Source of the DNA: GCA-2683825 sp965662355
GTDB lineage: Bacteria > Planctomycetota > UBA1135 > GCA-002686595
DNA: 64,000 nt
NCBI GenBank assembly: GCA_965662355.1
Contig: CBFIHP010000003.1
Span: 248,001-312,000, forward strand
Direction: 5' to 3'
Below, piece by piece: positions 7,805 through 16,693 of the stretch (its first letter is position 1; each line of letters begins with the position of its first letter). The notes under the pieces are model-generated. The model saw only the letters and a list, made by a program, of their open reading frames with translations. It did no database searches and had not been told where the DNA came from. A program made the translations under genes and the position numbers.

Positions 7805-9274
7805 ATGGCGAAGAAGCGCAACTGGCAAAGGAAAAAGAAGTTCCGTCCTGGCGGTGGTGGAGGCGGCGGCGTCTCTGGAATCGCCGCCACGGCCACCCTC
7901 GAGGAGGTTCGGATCGACCACGACGCCCTCCCCGCCGACCTGTCGGAGGAGGAACTCGAGGAACTCGTCTCCAGCCTGCCGCCCTCCAAGCGCAAGACGA
8001 AGCCCAAGCCGCTCTCCTACGACGAGCTGCGCGTGCTGAGCCCCGCGGATCTGCACGAGATCGCCAAGAAGGAGAAGGTCGGGGAGGCCGCGTCCCTGCG
8101 CAGGCGTCGCGACCTCGTCTGGCACATCACCGACGCGCGCCTGGCCAAGCACGTGCCCGTGCGCGTCAGCGGCCTACTGGAGGTCGGCGCCGACGGGCAC
8201 GCCTTCCTGCGCACCGCGCCGAACTCCTACCTCCCCGCCGAGGAGGACGTCTTCGTGCCCCCCTCACACGTCCAGCGCTACGGCATGCGCACGGGAATGA
8301 GCGTCGAAGGCGAGCTACGACCCGCACGCGAGGGTGAGCGCTACTTCGCGGTCACGGAAGTGCTCACGATCGACGAGGCCAAACCGGACGAATGCATCGG
8401 GCGCACTCCCTTCAAGGAACTGGTGCCGCTGTATCCCGATCAACGCCTGCTCCTCGAGGGTGCCGGCGAGAATCCGCTCGAGATGCGGATCTCGGATCTG
8501 ATCACCCCGATCGGCCGCGGCCAGCGCGGTTTGATCACGGCTCCTCCGCGTACGGGCAAGACGGTGCTCCTGCACCAGATCGCCCAATCGATCGTGAGCA
8601 ACGCCCCCGACGTGCACCTGATCATTCTCCTCGTCGACGAACGCCCCGAAGAGGTCACCGACTTCGAGCGTTCGTTGCCCGAGGGAACCCGCGAGGTCAT
8701 CAGCTCGACCTTCGACGAGTCCTCCTCGCGTCACCTGCGGGTCGCCCACATGGTGATCGAGAAGGCGCGCTGCCTGGTCGAAGCCGGCAAGGACGTCGCC
8801 ATCCTGCTGGACTCGATCACGCGTCTCGCGCGGTCCTCGAACAACGAGGCACCCTCGAACGGGAAACTTCTTTCCGGTGGTATCGAGGCGACCGCACTCC
8901 AATTCCCGAAGCGCTTCTTCGGATCCGCCCGCAACATCGAGTTCGGAGGGTCCCTGACAATCCTTGGAACGGCACTTGTGGAAACCGGTTCCAAGATGGA
9001 CGAGGTCATCTTCGAGGAATTCAAAGGCACGGGCAACATGGAGCTCGTCCTCGACCGCCGGCTCTCCGACCGAAGAATCTTCCCTGCGATTGACATCAAT
9101 AGATCAGGTACACGCAAGGAAGAGCTTCTGTTTACCGAAGAAGAGATCGAGCGCATCTGGATGTTGCGCAAGGTTCTTAACGAACTCGATCCGGTGGAAG
9201 CCATGGAAATGCTGATTCAGAAGATGAAGCGCACCAAGGTCAACGGAGAGTTCTTGATGACGATCGGCTCCTAG
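7805..9274 (+). CDS. rho: Transcription termination factor Rho
   Basis: Hexameric RNA helicase that ends transcription at rut sites. Layout: a basic, glycine-rich N-terminus (RKKKFRPGGGGGGGVSG, residues 10-25), a charged linker, Rho_N (about 68-112), the cold-shock-like RNA-binding domain (about 115-190) and the RecA-type ATPase. Walker A is GLITAPPRTGKT (242-253), where most Rho proteins have KAGKT or RAGKT. Walker B is VAILLDSITRLARSSN. The C-terminal RSGTRKEELL and MLIQKMKRTKVNGEFL stretches are canonical. 489 residues is longer than the 419 of E. coli because of the N-terminal extension. No Shine-Dalgarno sequence is apparent before the ATG (CAACAACAACTCAAAGCAGTCG). Confidence 0.98.
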   Translation: MAKKRNWQRKKKFRPGGGGGGGVSGIAATATLEEVRIDHDALPADLSEEELEELVSSLPPSKRKTKPKPLSYDELRVLSPADLHEIAKKEKVGEAASLRRRRDLVWHITDARLAKHVPVRVSGLLEVGADGHAFLRTAPNSYLPAEEDVFVPPSHVQRYGMRTGMSVEGELRPAREGERYFAVTEVLTIDEAKPDECIGRTPFKELVPLYPDQRLLLEGAGENPLEMRISDLITPIGRGQRGLITAPPRTGKTVLLHQIAQSIVSNAPDVHLIILLVDERPEEVTDFERSLPEGTREVISSTFDESSSRHLRVAHMVIEKARCLVEAGKDVAILLDSITRLARSSNNEAPSNGKLLSGGIEATALQFPKRFFGSARNIEFGGSLTILGTALVETGSKMDEVIFEEFKGTGNMELVLDRRLSDRRIFPAIDINRSGTRKEELLFTEEEIERIWMLRKVLNELDPVEAMEMLIQKMKRTKVNGEFLMTIGS

Positions 9275-9309
9275 CCGATCAGGAAAACAAGAAAGGTCGG
9301 GGCGGCGCT

Positions 9310-10605
9310 GTGCACGTTCTCTTTGTAATCGACACCTGGGGGCTCATCGGGGGGACGGAGAGACACGCACAGGTTTGTGTGCCGGCGCTGCTGGAGCGCG
9401 GGCATCGCGTAACGATTCTTTGCCGCGAAGACCAGGAGCCGGGCTTCGCGAAAGCGGACGTCATCGAACTCCCCTTCCTCGAGGGCCAATGGCTTTCGGG
9501 CTCCGAGCGCCAGGAATTGAGCACTCGCGTGCGCAACGTGGCTCCGGACGTGGTCTTTCTTTCCGCGTTGCGCAATATCGACGGCGCGGAAGAGCTCGCA
9601 GAGATCGCTCCGGTGGTCCGCTACGTGCACGACCACACCCTCTTCTGCCCGGGCCTCAACAAATTCACCGAGGATGGGCACACCTGCAAGGAGCCCATGG
9701 GCATCAAGTGCTTGCAGCGCTACTGGCTCGATGCCGGGTGTGTGTGCTTCAAGAAGGACCGTCACAAGAACACCTTCCTCGATCCGCTCCGCGACCTGCG
9801 CATCAAGGAGCGCGAGCTCGAAGTCGCCAAGGCATCGAGCTGCGTGCTGACGAACTCCTACTACATGCGTGACGAGCTCCTGAAGGTCGGCTTCCACCCG
9901 GAAATTACCTCGGTGCTCTACATCTTCTCGGGCTCGAACACCGAGCTTCAACCGGCCGGAGCCCTACCCGAGAAGACCGCTGCCTTTCTCGAGTCCTCCC
10001 ACGACCCGCTCATCTTCACACCCGCGCGCCTGACGCTACCCGACAAGGGCGTCGACTACTTGCTGACGATGATAGGGCTCTTGAAGAACCGCTTCCGCGC
10101 CGTCGTGGCCGGAACCGGTCCGGCGGAGAGCTGGTTGCGCGAGAAAGCCGTTCGGGAAGGCGTCGGTGACCGCGTGCACTTCGCGGGCTGGATGTCCTCT
10201 CCCCAGATCGAGACCCTGTACTCCCACGCCCGCGTCGTGGTTTGCCCCTCTATCTGGGACGAGCCCTTCGGGCTCGTCGGCATCGAGGCCATGGCCCACA
10301 GAAAACCCGTGTGTGCCTTCGACGTCGGAGGCATCCCCGAGTGGCTCGAGCACGGCCACAACGGCTACCTGCTGGCAGCACGCGACACCGGCGGCATGGC
10401 CTCCGCCGTCGATCGTATTCTCGCGGACGAACAACTCGCGGAGGAGCTGGGACAGAACGGCTACGAATTCGCTGCCGAGCGTTTCCCGCGCTCTCGCCAT
10501 ATCGACGAGTTCGACACCCACCTCATGCGCGCCGCCGGCATTCCGACGACGCCCATCCCGACGACTTCCATCGACGAAGACGACTTCGGTCGCGTGGCGG
10601 CCTAA
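9310..10605 (+). CDS. GT4-family glycosyltransferase with Cys-rich insert
   Basis: GT-B fold glycosyltransferase (431 residues, start GTG) acting at the cytoplasmic face on surface polysaccharide or lipid-linked glycan. The N-domain starts HVLFVIDTWGLIGGTERHAQ. After HDHTLFCPG an insert carries five cysteines within about 40 residues (CPGLNKF, HTCKEP, IKCLQRYW, GCVCF), a pattern seen in some GT4 enzymes and possibly zinc-binding. The C-domain has TPARLTLPDKGVDYLL, the donor-site CPSIWDEPFGLVGIEAMAHRKPV and GGIPEWLEHGHNGYL. It follows rho by 35 bases but has no functional link to it. The sugar and acceptor cannot be told from sequence. Confidence 0.9.
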   Translation: MHVLFVIDTWGLIGGTERHAQVCVPALLERGHRVTILCREDQEPGFAKADVIELPFLEGQWLSGSERQELSTRVRNVAPDVVFLSALRNIDGAEELAEIAPVVRYVHDHTLFCPGLNKFTEDGHTCKEPMGIKCLQRYWLDAGCVCFKKDRHKNTFLDPLRDLRIKERELEVAKASSCVLTNSYYMRDELLKVGFHPEITSVLYIFSGSNTELQPAGALPEKTAAFLESSHDPLIFTPARLTLPDKGVDYLLTMIGLLKNRFRAVVAGTGPAESWLREKAVREGVGDRVHFAGWMSSPQIETLYSHARVVVCPSIWDEPFGLVGIEAMAHRKPVCAFDVGGIPEWLEHGHNGYLLAARDTGGMASAVDRILADEQLAEELGQNGYEFAAERFPRSRHIDEFDTHLMRAAGIPTTPIPTTSIDEDDFGRVAA

Positions 10606-10626
10606 GCGGCAGAGACGAATCTCAAA

Positions 10627-10661
10627 GGCACCGGGCCTCGAGCTTTCTCGGGGCCGGTGCC
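10627..10661. terminator. Imperfect hairpin between convergent glycosyltransferase genes
   Basis: GGCACCGGGCCTCGAG pairs with CTCGGGGCCGGTGCC with one bulge and one mismatch around a 4-nt loop. It lies between the stops of the plus-strand GT4 gene and the minus-strand GT2 gene, so it may act in both directions. No clear U-tract. Confidence 0.55.
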
Positions 10662-10668
10662 CGCCGGG

Positions 10669-11709
10669 TCAGCTGTTCCTCTTCCTCTTCCCCTTCTTCT
10701 TCTTCTTCTTCTTGGAGGCCATCTTGTGCGCTTTCTTGGGAGGAGCGGGAAGCTCGAGCGGCACCGGCCGGGCGCGGGCGTAGACCTCGCGGAAGCTCCA
10801 CTTCGAGGGCGGCAGAGAGGCGCGTGTCTTCAGGAGCGCTTCCGTTTGATCCAGAGCGAGGTTAAGCCAGACGAGATCTTCGCGGCGCTCTTCCAGCCAG
10901 GCCTCCAGGGCCAGGGAATACAGGGCCGCCAGGTGCTCCTCGAGAAGCACGGGGTCGTCGATGTGCTTCCAGTGGAAGATCAGTCGGTTCTTCTCCAGCG
11001 CAGCGCGCACCAGTTCGCTCGGAACGAGGCGCCCGATCGTACCGCGGTGGTGATGCTCTACGATCGAGGCGGGGACGTACACGCTCCTTCTTCCGGCGCG
11101 CCACTGATTCCAGCACCAATCGACGTCTTCCCAGTAGAAAGGCTCGTACAGAGGATCGAAGCCACCGGTCGCGAGGAACTCGCGCTTGCGCAGGAGGCAT
11201 GTGCCCCCCACCGCGAAGGCCACGGAGCGGGCGCTAGCCGCGCCGCTCTTCTTGCCTTCTTCGAGGCCCGGTTGGTCGATCTTCAGATTGCCCCCTGCTA
11301 GTTCCAGGGTGACGAAAGATTCGATCTGTTCCTCGTCTCCGTTCAAGAGCACCTTCGGTACGGCCGCCACCGTCTTGGGATCGTCGAGTTCTGCGATCAG
11401 AGGTTCCAGGAAACCCGCGCGCACGACGACGTCGGGATTCATCGAGAAGCACAGCTCGTGGCGAGCCGCCTCGATGCCGGCACGCAGGGCCCGGGCGAAC
11501 CCTCCGTTCTCCTTCTGGACCAACACGCGTGCATGGGGAAAGCGCTCGTTCAGGCGCTTCTGGATCGCGTCCTTGCCCGTGTCATCCACGACGAGGACCT
11601 CGTCGTCCTCGTCGCGTCTGGCCAATTCAGCGAAGAGCCTCGGTAGGTTGCGTTCAAAGAGTTCGAAGTCATCCAGGGCGGGGATGACGATGGAGACCGG
11701 ACGGCTCAT
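10669..11709 (-). CDS. GT2-family glycosyltransferase with polylysine tail
   Basis: GT-A fold enzyme of 346 residues. N-terminal SIVIPALDDFELFERNLPRLF, DDEVLVVDDTGKD (nucleotide-binding acidic loop), LVQKENGGFARALRAGIEAA and the SMNPDVVVRAGFLEPL motif mark family 2, close to rhamnosyltransferase-type members. GGFDPLYEPFYWEDVDWCWN is the typical acceptor/catalytic segment. The last 25 residues are extremely basic (MASKKKKKKKGKRKRNS), which could hold the enzyme against anionic phospholipid or nucleic acid. Its ATGA start overlaps the stop of the upstream GT4/coiled-coil gene by four bases, so the two are translated as a pair and probably act on the same glycan. Confidence 0.92.
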   Translation of the reverse strand: MSRPVSIVIPALDDFELFERNLPRLFAELARRDEDDEVLVVDDTGKDAIQKRLNERFPHARVLVQKENGGFARALRAGIEAARHELCFSMNPDVVVRAGFLEPLIAELDDPKTVAAVPKVLLNGDEEQIESFVTLELAGGNLKIDQPGLEEGKKSGAASARSVAFAVGGTCLLRKREFLATGGFDPLYEPFYWEDVDWCWNQWRAGRRSVYVPASIVEHHHRGTIGRLVPSELVRAALEKNRLIFHWKHIDDPVLLEEHLAALYSLALEAWLEERREDLVWLNLALDQTEALLKTRASLPPSKWSFREVYARARPVPLELPAPPKKAHKMASKKKKKKKGKRKRNS

Positions 11710-14700
11710 TGGGGAGTCTCCCCGCCAGCCGCTTCGGAAGCACCCGATTCATTCTGCTCTGGTTCATTCTGCTCTGGCTTTTTCGGCTCGGGATCGTCCG
11801 GCTCGTAGCTGTCCTCATAGGTAAAACGCTCGAGCTCTTCCTTCCAGCCAAGGACGCGCTTGCGATTTTTTGCCAAAGCGACGATGCGCGCCAGAACCAA
11901 ACGCTCCATGGTCGAGAGCACCTTGTCCATCTCCACGCGGCGCCACTTCAGCTCTGCGAATTGGTTCCCGATGTGCTGACGACTCCACACGAGCTCTTTT
12001 TCCATGCGCTCGGTAAGGTTCCGGCGCCAATCGAGCTCTTCGAAGAGATTCGTAGTCTTGTCCGTGAGGTCGCGCAGAGCCGAGACCAGATGCCCGAAGG
12101 AGGAATCGGGGTGCGGCAACTCCGGATCCTGTCCGGGGGCGGCGGCCAAGCTGATCTTCTGATAGAGCGGCAACAGGACCTGGGAGAGCAACCGGCGCTG
12201 GGTGTCGATCGCAACAAGCCCGAGTTCGGCAGCGGAACGAAGGCGTTCGCTTCCCTCGACCGCCTCGGCTACCGTCCGCTGGAGCTCATGTTCACGACGC
12301 TGGATCAGCGTGTCTTTTTCCTCGATAGTGCTTTCGCGTTCCTCGAGCTCGCCCTCTCTGGCTTCGGTCGCCGCGCGCGCGACATCACGCTCCGTCTTGG
12401 CCTCCTGCAATTCCACGGCTGCCCTTTGGAGATCATCCCGCGCCTGCACCAGCCTGCCCTGGCTTTGCCCGATCGAACGCTCCTGGTTGCGCATGCGCAC
12501 GTCCGCTTCGCGCAAGGCCTCCTCGCTGCCGGTGATCGCCGCCTCTTGTTTGCGAATGTGCAGCGCGGCCCGTTCGAGCTCGAGGCGCGTCGCTTCGAGC
12601 GTCTCTTCCTGGTGTTCGATGTGCTGGCCGGCCTCGCCGAGACGCTCCTCGGTCTGGCTCAGTTCCACCTCTTTCGTACGCGCGTACGCGGAGGCCTCGC
12701 CCAGGGCAGATTCGATGCTCTGGATGGCCGACTCCTTCTCCGCCGCATATTCCCGCAGGCGCTCCAGCTCGGCCTGGGCATTGCGCACCTCTTCTTCCTT
12801 CTGAGCGACGTACCTGGCCGCCTCCTCGAGCTGGCCCTCGGCGACGTCGAGGTCGGATTCCTTTGCATGGATAAAGGACTCGGCCTCGCCCAGGCGCCCC
12901 TCGGCTTCGACCAGTGCGGTTTCCTTTTCGCGTACATAGTCCTCGGCGGAGCGCAGGTGTTCGACCTGGCGCACGTTGCCTTCGTTCGTTGCGAGGAGAT
13001 CGCGTTCGAGCAACCCCACGGTTTCTTCGAGCTGGTCGCGCACCTCACCTTCTTCCCGCAGCTTGCCACGCAGCCAATCGATTTCCTGGCGGGCATCGCG
13101 CATCCAGTCCTGGGTGCGCAAGCCTTCCCCCACCTCGTAGAGCAAATCGGTCAGGCCCAGGGAATCGCAACCCAGCCCTGCACGTAATTCGGCGAGTTTC
13201 ACGAGCGCGCGCTTCATCAGCTGTCGCGTCGGCATCTGTGAAATCTCCTTGTGGCGCGCCTCGAAGGCCTCGAGCGAGGGCGGTAGCACAGAAGCTGCGG
13301 ACTCGCGCCGGGCTTCCGCATGGGTCGTGACCAAAGCGTCGTAGCGCTCGAGCAACTCCCCGGCCTGGGTCTCGATGTCGTGCACGTCGGGCACACCCGA
13401 GACCAGTTTTCCGACGAGACCGGGTTCGTTCAGACAGCGGGCGAGTACCCGCGCCAGGTCCTCGGCGTCGTTGTGCCCGAAGAGCAAACCATCGACACCG
13501 TCGCGGATGCTCTCGGGAATGGCGCCGAATCGCGAGGCGATGACCGGCCGCCCGGCCGCGAAGGCTTCGCGAATCACGATCGGATAGTTCTCCACCCACG
13601 TCGAGGGGCTGATCACCACATCGATCGTCTCGAGCACCTCCGGCAGGTCGCGTCGCTCGTAGGGACCTCGCCAGTGAATCCCGAGGGACGCCGCTTCGTT
13701 GCGCACGCGTTGATGGAACACAGCGTCGGTGGAGTATCCCCACACCGAGAGCTCCGCACGGGGTGCCTCGTTTTTCTTCTTGTTCTCTCGTTTGAGAATG
13801 CGCCACGCGTCCAGCAAGAGGTGGATACCCTTGTGCTTCGATATCCCGCCCACGAACGCGAACCGCAACGGTTCCTTGGCTTTGTCCGCACGCACCGGGT
13901 CAAGCCCCTGAAGATCGGAGATGTCGATGCCGTAGGACAACACCTCGAGCTTGCGCGGATCGACGCCCCCCTGCACCAGCTCGTTCGAGAGGAAATTCGT
14001 GGGGGCGATGATGCGATCGATGGCGTCGAACGCGCGCGCCCGGCGAGCATCGAGATCGCGGCGCAGATCGAGAGCATCGTCGATTTCCTCCAGACCGATC
14101 CCCGCGGCCTCGGCGTCATCACCCAGGATGGACTGGAGTTTCTGCCACTCGGGCGCTTCCAGTTGATCGGGGAAGACGCCTATCTGGTAGTCGCCCAACC
14201 CAGGCTGGGCGTTCAAGTGACCCAACGCCAGATCGCAATGGGCGCAGGCCATCGAATCGCCGCGCACATCGCAGTGCGAGAGATCGGGTCGTAGCAGCGT
14301 GTAGCGATGGCAGACGGCGTAGTAGTCGTGGGCAGTGTAGATCGTCGGAATCTTGCGCTTGCGCGCCTCTTCGATGAGGCCGATGCCCAGCTTGACGACA
14401 TGCTGGAAGTGGCAGACCTCGGGACGCTCGCGGTCGAGCAGTTGTCCGAATACGCGCGCGACCGCTGGGACCTCGAGCATGTCCAAGGGGCCCGAGGGAT
14501 TGCGATTGAGTGCGATCCAGTTGACACCGTAGCTCGCCTGGGCTCCCTTTCCGCCAGGGCCCCTATTCGGACCCCCGACGGTGCGCTCCTCGCGCCGCAA
14601 GGAATGGTCGGGCAGCTGCTCGTCCCGGCGGGGAGCAAAAACCTCGACCGTGTGCCCGGCCCGGGCGAACTCGGCGGCCAGGGCGGCTGTGTACTGCTCG

Positions 14701-14753
14701 ACCCCCGTGCGCTCGTAGGGGGGGAAGCCGTGGGAGATCAGACAGATCCTCAT
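11706..14753 (-). CDS. GT4-family glycosyltransferase fused to a long coiled coil
   Basis: A 1015-residue fusion. Residues 1 to about 490 are a GT-B glycosyltransferase: MRICLISHGFPPYERTGVEQ, HFQHVVKLGIG, TAHDYYAVCHRYTLL followed by a CDVRGD/CAHC cysteine cluster, FVGGISKHKGIHLLLDAW and PSTWVENYPIVIREAFAAGRPV. Residues about 490-1015 are almost wholly helical, with eight exact 21-residue repeats at 606-773 and a highly charged C-terminus rich in Glu, Asn and Pro. Such fusions suggest that the enzyme is tethered to, or measures length in, a multi-enzyme glycan assembly, as in WbdA/WbdD-type systems, but that is inference. The start chosen is the ATG directly before RICLISHGF; an ATG 14 codons upstream is also open. 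Confidence 0.88.
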   Translation of the reverse strand: MRICLISHGFPPYERTGVEQYTAALAAEFARAGHTVEVFAPRRDEQLPDHSLRREERTVGGPNRGPGGKGAQASYGVNWIALNRNPSGPLDMLEVPAVARVFGQLLDRERPEVCHFQHVVKLGIGLIEEARKRKIPTIYTAHDYYAVCHRYTLLRPDLSHCDVRGDSMACAHCDLALGHLNAQPGLGDYQIGVFPDQLEAPEWQKLQSILGDDAEAAGIGLEEIDDALDLRRDLDARRARAFDAIDRIIAPTNFLSNELVQGGVDPRKLEVLSYGIDISDLQGLDPVRADKAKEPLRFAFVGGISKHKGIHLLLDAWRILKRENKKKNEAPRAELSVWGYSTDAVFHQRVRNEAASLGIHWRGPYERRDLPEVLETIDVVISPSTWVENYPIVIREAFAAGRPVIASRFGAIPESIRDGVDGLLFGHNDAEDLARVLARCLNEPGLVGKLVSGVPDVHDIETQAGELLERYDALVTTHAEARRESAASVLPPSLEAFEARHKEISQMPTRQLMKRALVKLAELRAGLGCDSLGLTDLLYEVGEGLRTQDWMRDARQEIDWLRGKLREEGEVRDQLEETVGLLERDLLATNEGNVRQVEHLRSAEDYVREKETALVEAEGRLGEAESFIHAKESDLDVAEGQLEEAARYVAQKEEEVRNAQAELERLREYAAEKESAIQSIESALGEASAYARTKEVELSQTEERLGEAGQHIEHQEETLEATRLELERAALHIRKQEAAITGSEEALREADVRMRNQERSIGQSQGRLVQARDDLQRAAVELQEAKTERDVARAATEAREGELEERESTIEEKDTLIQRREHELQRTVAEAVEGSERLRSAAELGLVAIDTQRRLLSQVLLPLYQKISLAAAPGQDPELPHPDSSFGHLVSALRDLTDKTTNLFEELDWRRNLTERMEKELVWSRQHIGNQFAELKWRRVEMDKVLSTMERLVLARIVALAKNRKRVLGWKEELERFTYEDSYEPDDPEPKKPEQNEPEQNESGASEAAGGETPQ
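12435..12938 (-). repeat. Eight tandem 63-bp units encoding a 21-residue coiled-coil repeat
   Basis: Within the GT4 fusion, eight consecutive 21-residue units start with YVREKETALVEAEGRLGEAE, then FIHAKESDLDVAEGQLEEAA, YVAQKEEEV..., YAAEKESAI..., YARTKEVEL..., HIEHQEETL..., HIRKQEAAI... and RMRNQERSI.... Consensus: aromatic or His at 1, KE or QE at 5-6, Leu/Ile/Val at 9, Glu at 13, Leu at 16, EA at 18-19. 21 residues equals three heptads, so the register is kept exactly. DNA identity between units is moderate, which indicates an old duplication maintained by selection on protein. Confidence 0.85.
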
Positions 14754-14997
14754 GAAGCTGGGATCAGAATAGAAAGCCGCTCGATCCGGATACACAACGG
14801 TGCCTGGGATCCTTGCGGGGGTCGGGGGTGAAAGAGATTCCTGAGGCTGGAAACGATGGAGGATCGGGGGGGAAGGATCCAGCTTCCCGTGGAGATTGCG
14901 TAAACGAGGAGCGCCTGTGGGGGGAATGGTTCCAGCTCCCGAAGCCCCCTTTCCGAAGGGTCTGCCGCCTGCGAGTCAGGCAGTGGAAAGGTAGGGA

Positions 14998-15573
14998 ATG
15001 GTGAAACGCTTCGCACAAATGCGCGGCCTGAGGTCCACGGGCCTCCGGACGCGAATCCGGTCTGGATTTACGCTCATAGAGCTGGCCATCGCAACGTCGA
15101 TTCTGATGATCGGCCTGACCGCCATCGTCTCGGCGACCTCGAAGATGCACTCGCTGCGCAAGCTGACGCGCGAGCGGGCTCTGGCCCAGAACGCCATGCG
15201 CTCGGTCGCCGAGCGGATTCACGCGCGCTCTTTCGGCCTCTCGAACACGGCCCCAGATCAGTGGGGCAATCAGCTGGTCCTGACCTATGGGCCCAGCGGA
15301 TCGGTAGGTAACACCTTCGGTGTCCGCGGCCTGGCCCCCATTCGCGGAGCCGCCAGCGTGGGCACGATCCGGGTGTTGACCGACGAGACGGTCAACGACG
15401 ACGGCCTCGGCTACGAGCTGGGACTCCCGCGGGACCTCAATGGCGACGGCGATGCCGACGACACCAACGTCACCTCTTCAGCCCGCATCCTGCCCATCGT
15501 GCTCGAAGTCCGCTGGCGGGGTCAGGCAGGGGTCATCACCCTGCGCCACGCCTTCTACGTCCTGGGGTATTGA
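14998..15573 (+). CDS. Type II/IV pilin-like prepilin (minor pseudopilin)
   Basis: Prepilin of 191 residues with the classic N-terminal signal: basic leader, then Gly23-Phe24 cleavage site and GFTLIELAIATSILMIGL, including Glu at mature position 5. Cleavage and N-methylation would be by PilD-type prepilin peptidase (gene not in the window). The globular part contains an EF-hand-like loop DLNGDGDADDT (15433-15465), as found in calcium-binding pseudopilins. GGTAGGG precedes the ATG. It is the first of three same-strand genes with prepilin-type N-termini and overlaps, or nearly overlaps, the next one. Confidence 0.88.
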   Translation: MVKRFAQMRGLRSTGLRTRIRSGFTLIELAIATSILMIGLTAIVSATSKMHSLRKLTRERALAQNAMRSVAERIHARSFGLSNTAPDQWGNQLVLTYGPSGSVGNTFGVRGLAPIRGAASVGTIRVLTDETVNDDGLGYELGLPRDLNGDGDADDTNVTSSARILPIVLEVRWRGQAGVITLRHAFYVLGY

Positions 15574-15575
15574 TC

Positions 15576-16631
15576 ATGAAGACGCAATCCAAGCTACGAA
15601 TCGGGCGTTGTGACTCGCGGACAGGCATCGGCATCGTCGAGCTCATGATCGCCGTGACGCTCCTCTCCGTCGTTCTCCTGGCCTCGATGGCCTTGGTGGA
15701 CTCGGGTCGGCGCTTCTCACGAACCACGTTGAGCATCACGCACATCGAGGAACTCGCCCAGCAAATGCTCTTCAAGATGGAGAAAGAGCTCGCGAACGCC
15801 GCGGGCTTCGAACCGGTCACACCGCAGGATACGATCAACGCCTTCGGCCCGGGTGAAACGACCAGCCTGCTCTCCAGCGGCACGGCAGGGTTTCCGCCGC
15901 GTGGGATGTTGCTCCTGAGCCCAGGTGAAGCAAACGAGGAACGACTCTCGTATGCCTCCTTGAGCACCGACGGCCTGAACTTCATGGGGCTCACCCGCGG
16001 TGAGCACTGCACGCAATCCGCCGCCCACGGTGGCTTCATCTACTGGGCCGGAATGGCCGAGCCGATCGATGTGCAGAGCAATCCGCCCGTGGCACCCAAT
16101 GGGAAAGCAATTGCGGAGGACGGAAGCGACGTTCTCTTCTCCGGTGATGGATTCGGCTTCACGTATCGCGTCCCGGTCGACCCCGCGGGGGGGAACAACT
16201 TCCTCGACGGCAACAACCTACGCCTCGGAGCGAAAGTGCCGGGTATAGGGCCGACCCTGAACGGCTGGGGTGCCCTCGTCTTCGAGCCCAAGGAAACCTA
16301 TGTCGAAGCGGAAACCGGCGATGACCTGAATCGCGACGGCGATGCCATCGACGTCTTCGACATCGGCCAGATCCGCCGCCTGACGTGGGCGGACAACGCT
16401 CCCGGCCAAGGCTCGGACATCGGCATCGGCCCCACCAACATCCTCCAGGAGCGCTGCAACTGGGGCGGGGATCTCGACAACGACGGCTACGACGATCCCC
16501 TCTTCCTCTGGAACCGGGAAACCAACCTGCTCGAGGTACGCCTGTTCCTCGTGGGGCGAAGCGACAACGACATTCCCGTCGTACGGCGCGTGCAGTCGGT
16601 CATGTTCCTTCGAAACGAGCCCGAGCTTTAG
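15576..16631 (+). CDS. Prepilin-like protein, PilW/pseudopilin type
   Basis: Protein of 351 residues with a type III-like (prepilin) signal: SRTGIGIVELMIAVTLLSVVLL, cleavage probably Gly17-Ile18, with Glu at mature position 5. The large C-terminal domain carries two Asp-rich EF-hand-like loops, DLNRDGDAID (about 16323-16352) and DLDNDGYDDP (about 16470-16499), and a VEVRLFLVGRSDNDIPVVRRV ending typical of PilW-like minor pilins. I chose the ATG with GGGG eight bases upstream; a TTG at 15570 would give a TTGA overlap with the previous gene. It is likely to assemble with its two neighbours at the tip of a pilus or secretion pseudopilus. Confidence 0.83.
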   Translation: MKTQSKLRIGRCDSRTGIGIVELMIAVTLLSVVLLASMALVDSGRRFSRTTLSITHIEELAQQMLFKMEKELANAAGFEPVTPQDTINAFGPGETTSLLSSGTAGFPPRGMLLLSPGEANEERLSYASLSTDGLNFMGLTRGEHCTQSAAHGGFIYWAGMAEPIDVQSNPPVAPNGKAIAEDGSDVLFSGDGFGFTYRVPVDPAGGNNFLDGNNLRLGAKVPGIGPTLNGWGALVFEPKETYVEAETGDDLNRDGDAIDVFDIGQIRRLTWADNAPGQGSDIGIGPTNILQERCNWGGDLDNDGYDDPLFLWNRETNLLEVRLFLVGRSDNDIPVVRRVQSVMFLRNEPEL

Positions 16632-16693
16632 CTCGAAGGCTTCAAGAACACGGGTGGGGATCCTCACCCGAGCCAAGGAGGGGAAAGAGAGCC

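Noticed and set aside
16385..16693. A longer N-terminus of the 808-residue surface protein
   Set aside because: It overlaps the preceding pilin gene in another frame, and the ATG at 16694 has a strong ribosome-binding site and a prepilin-like signal.
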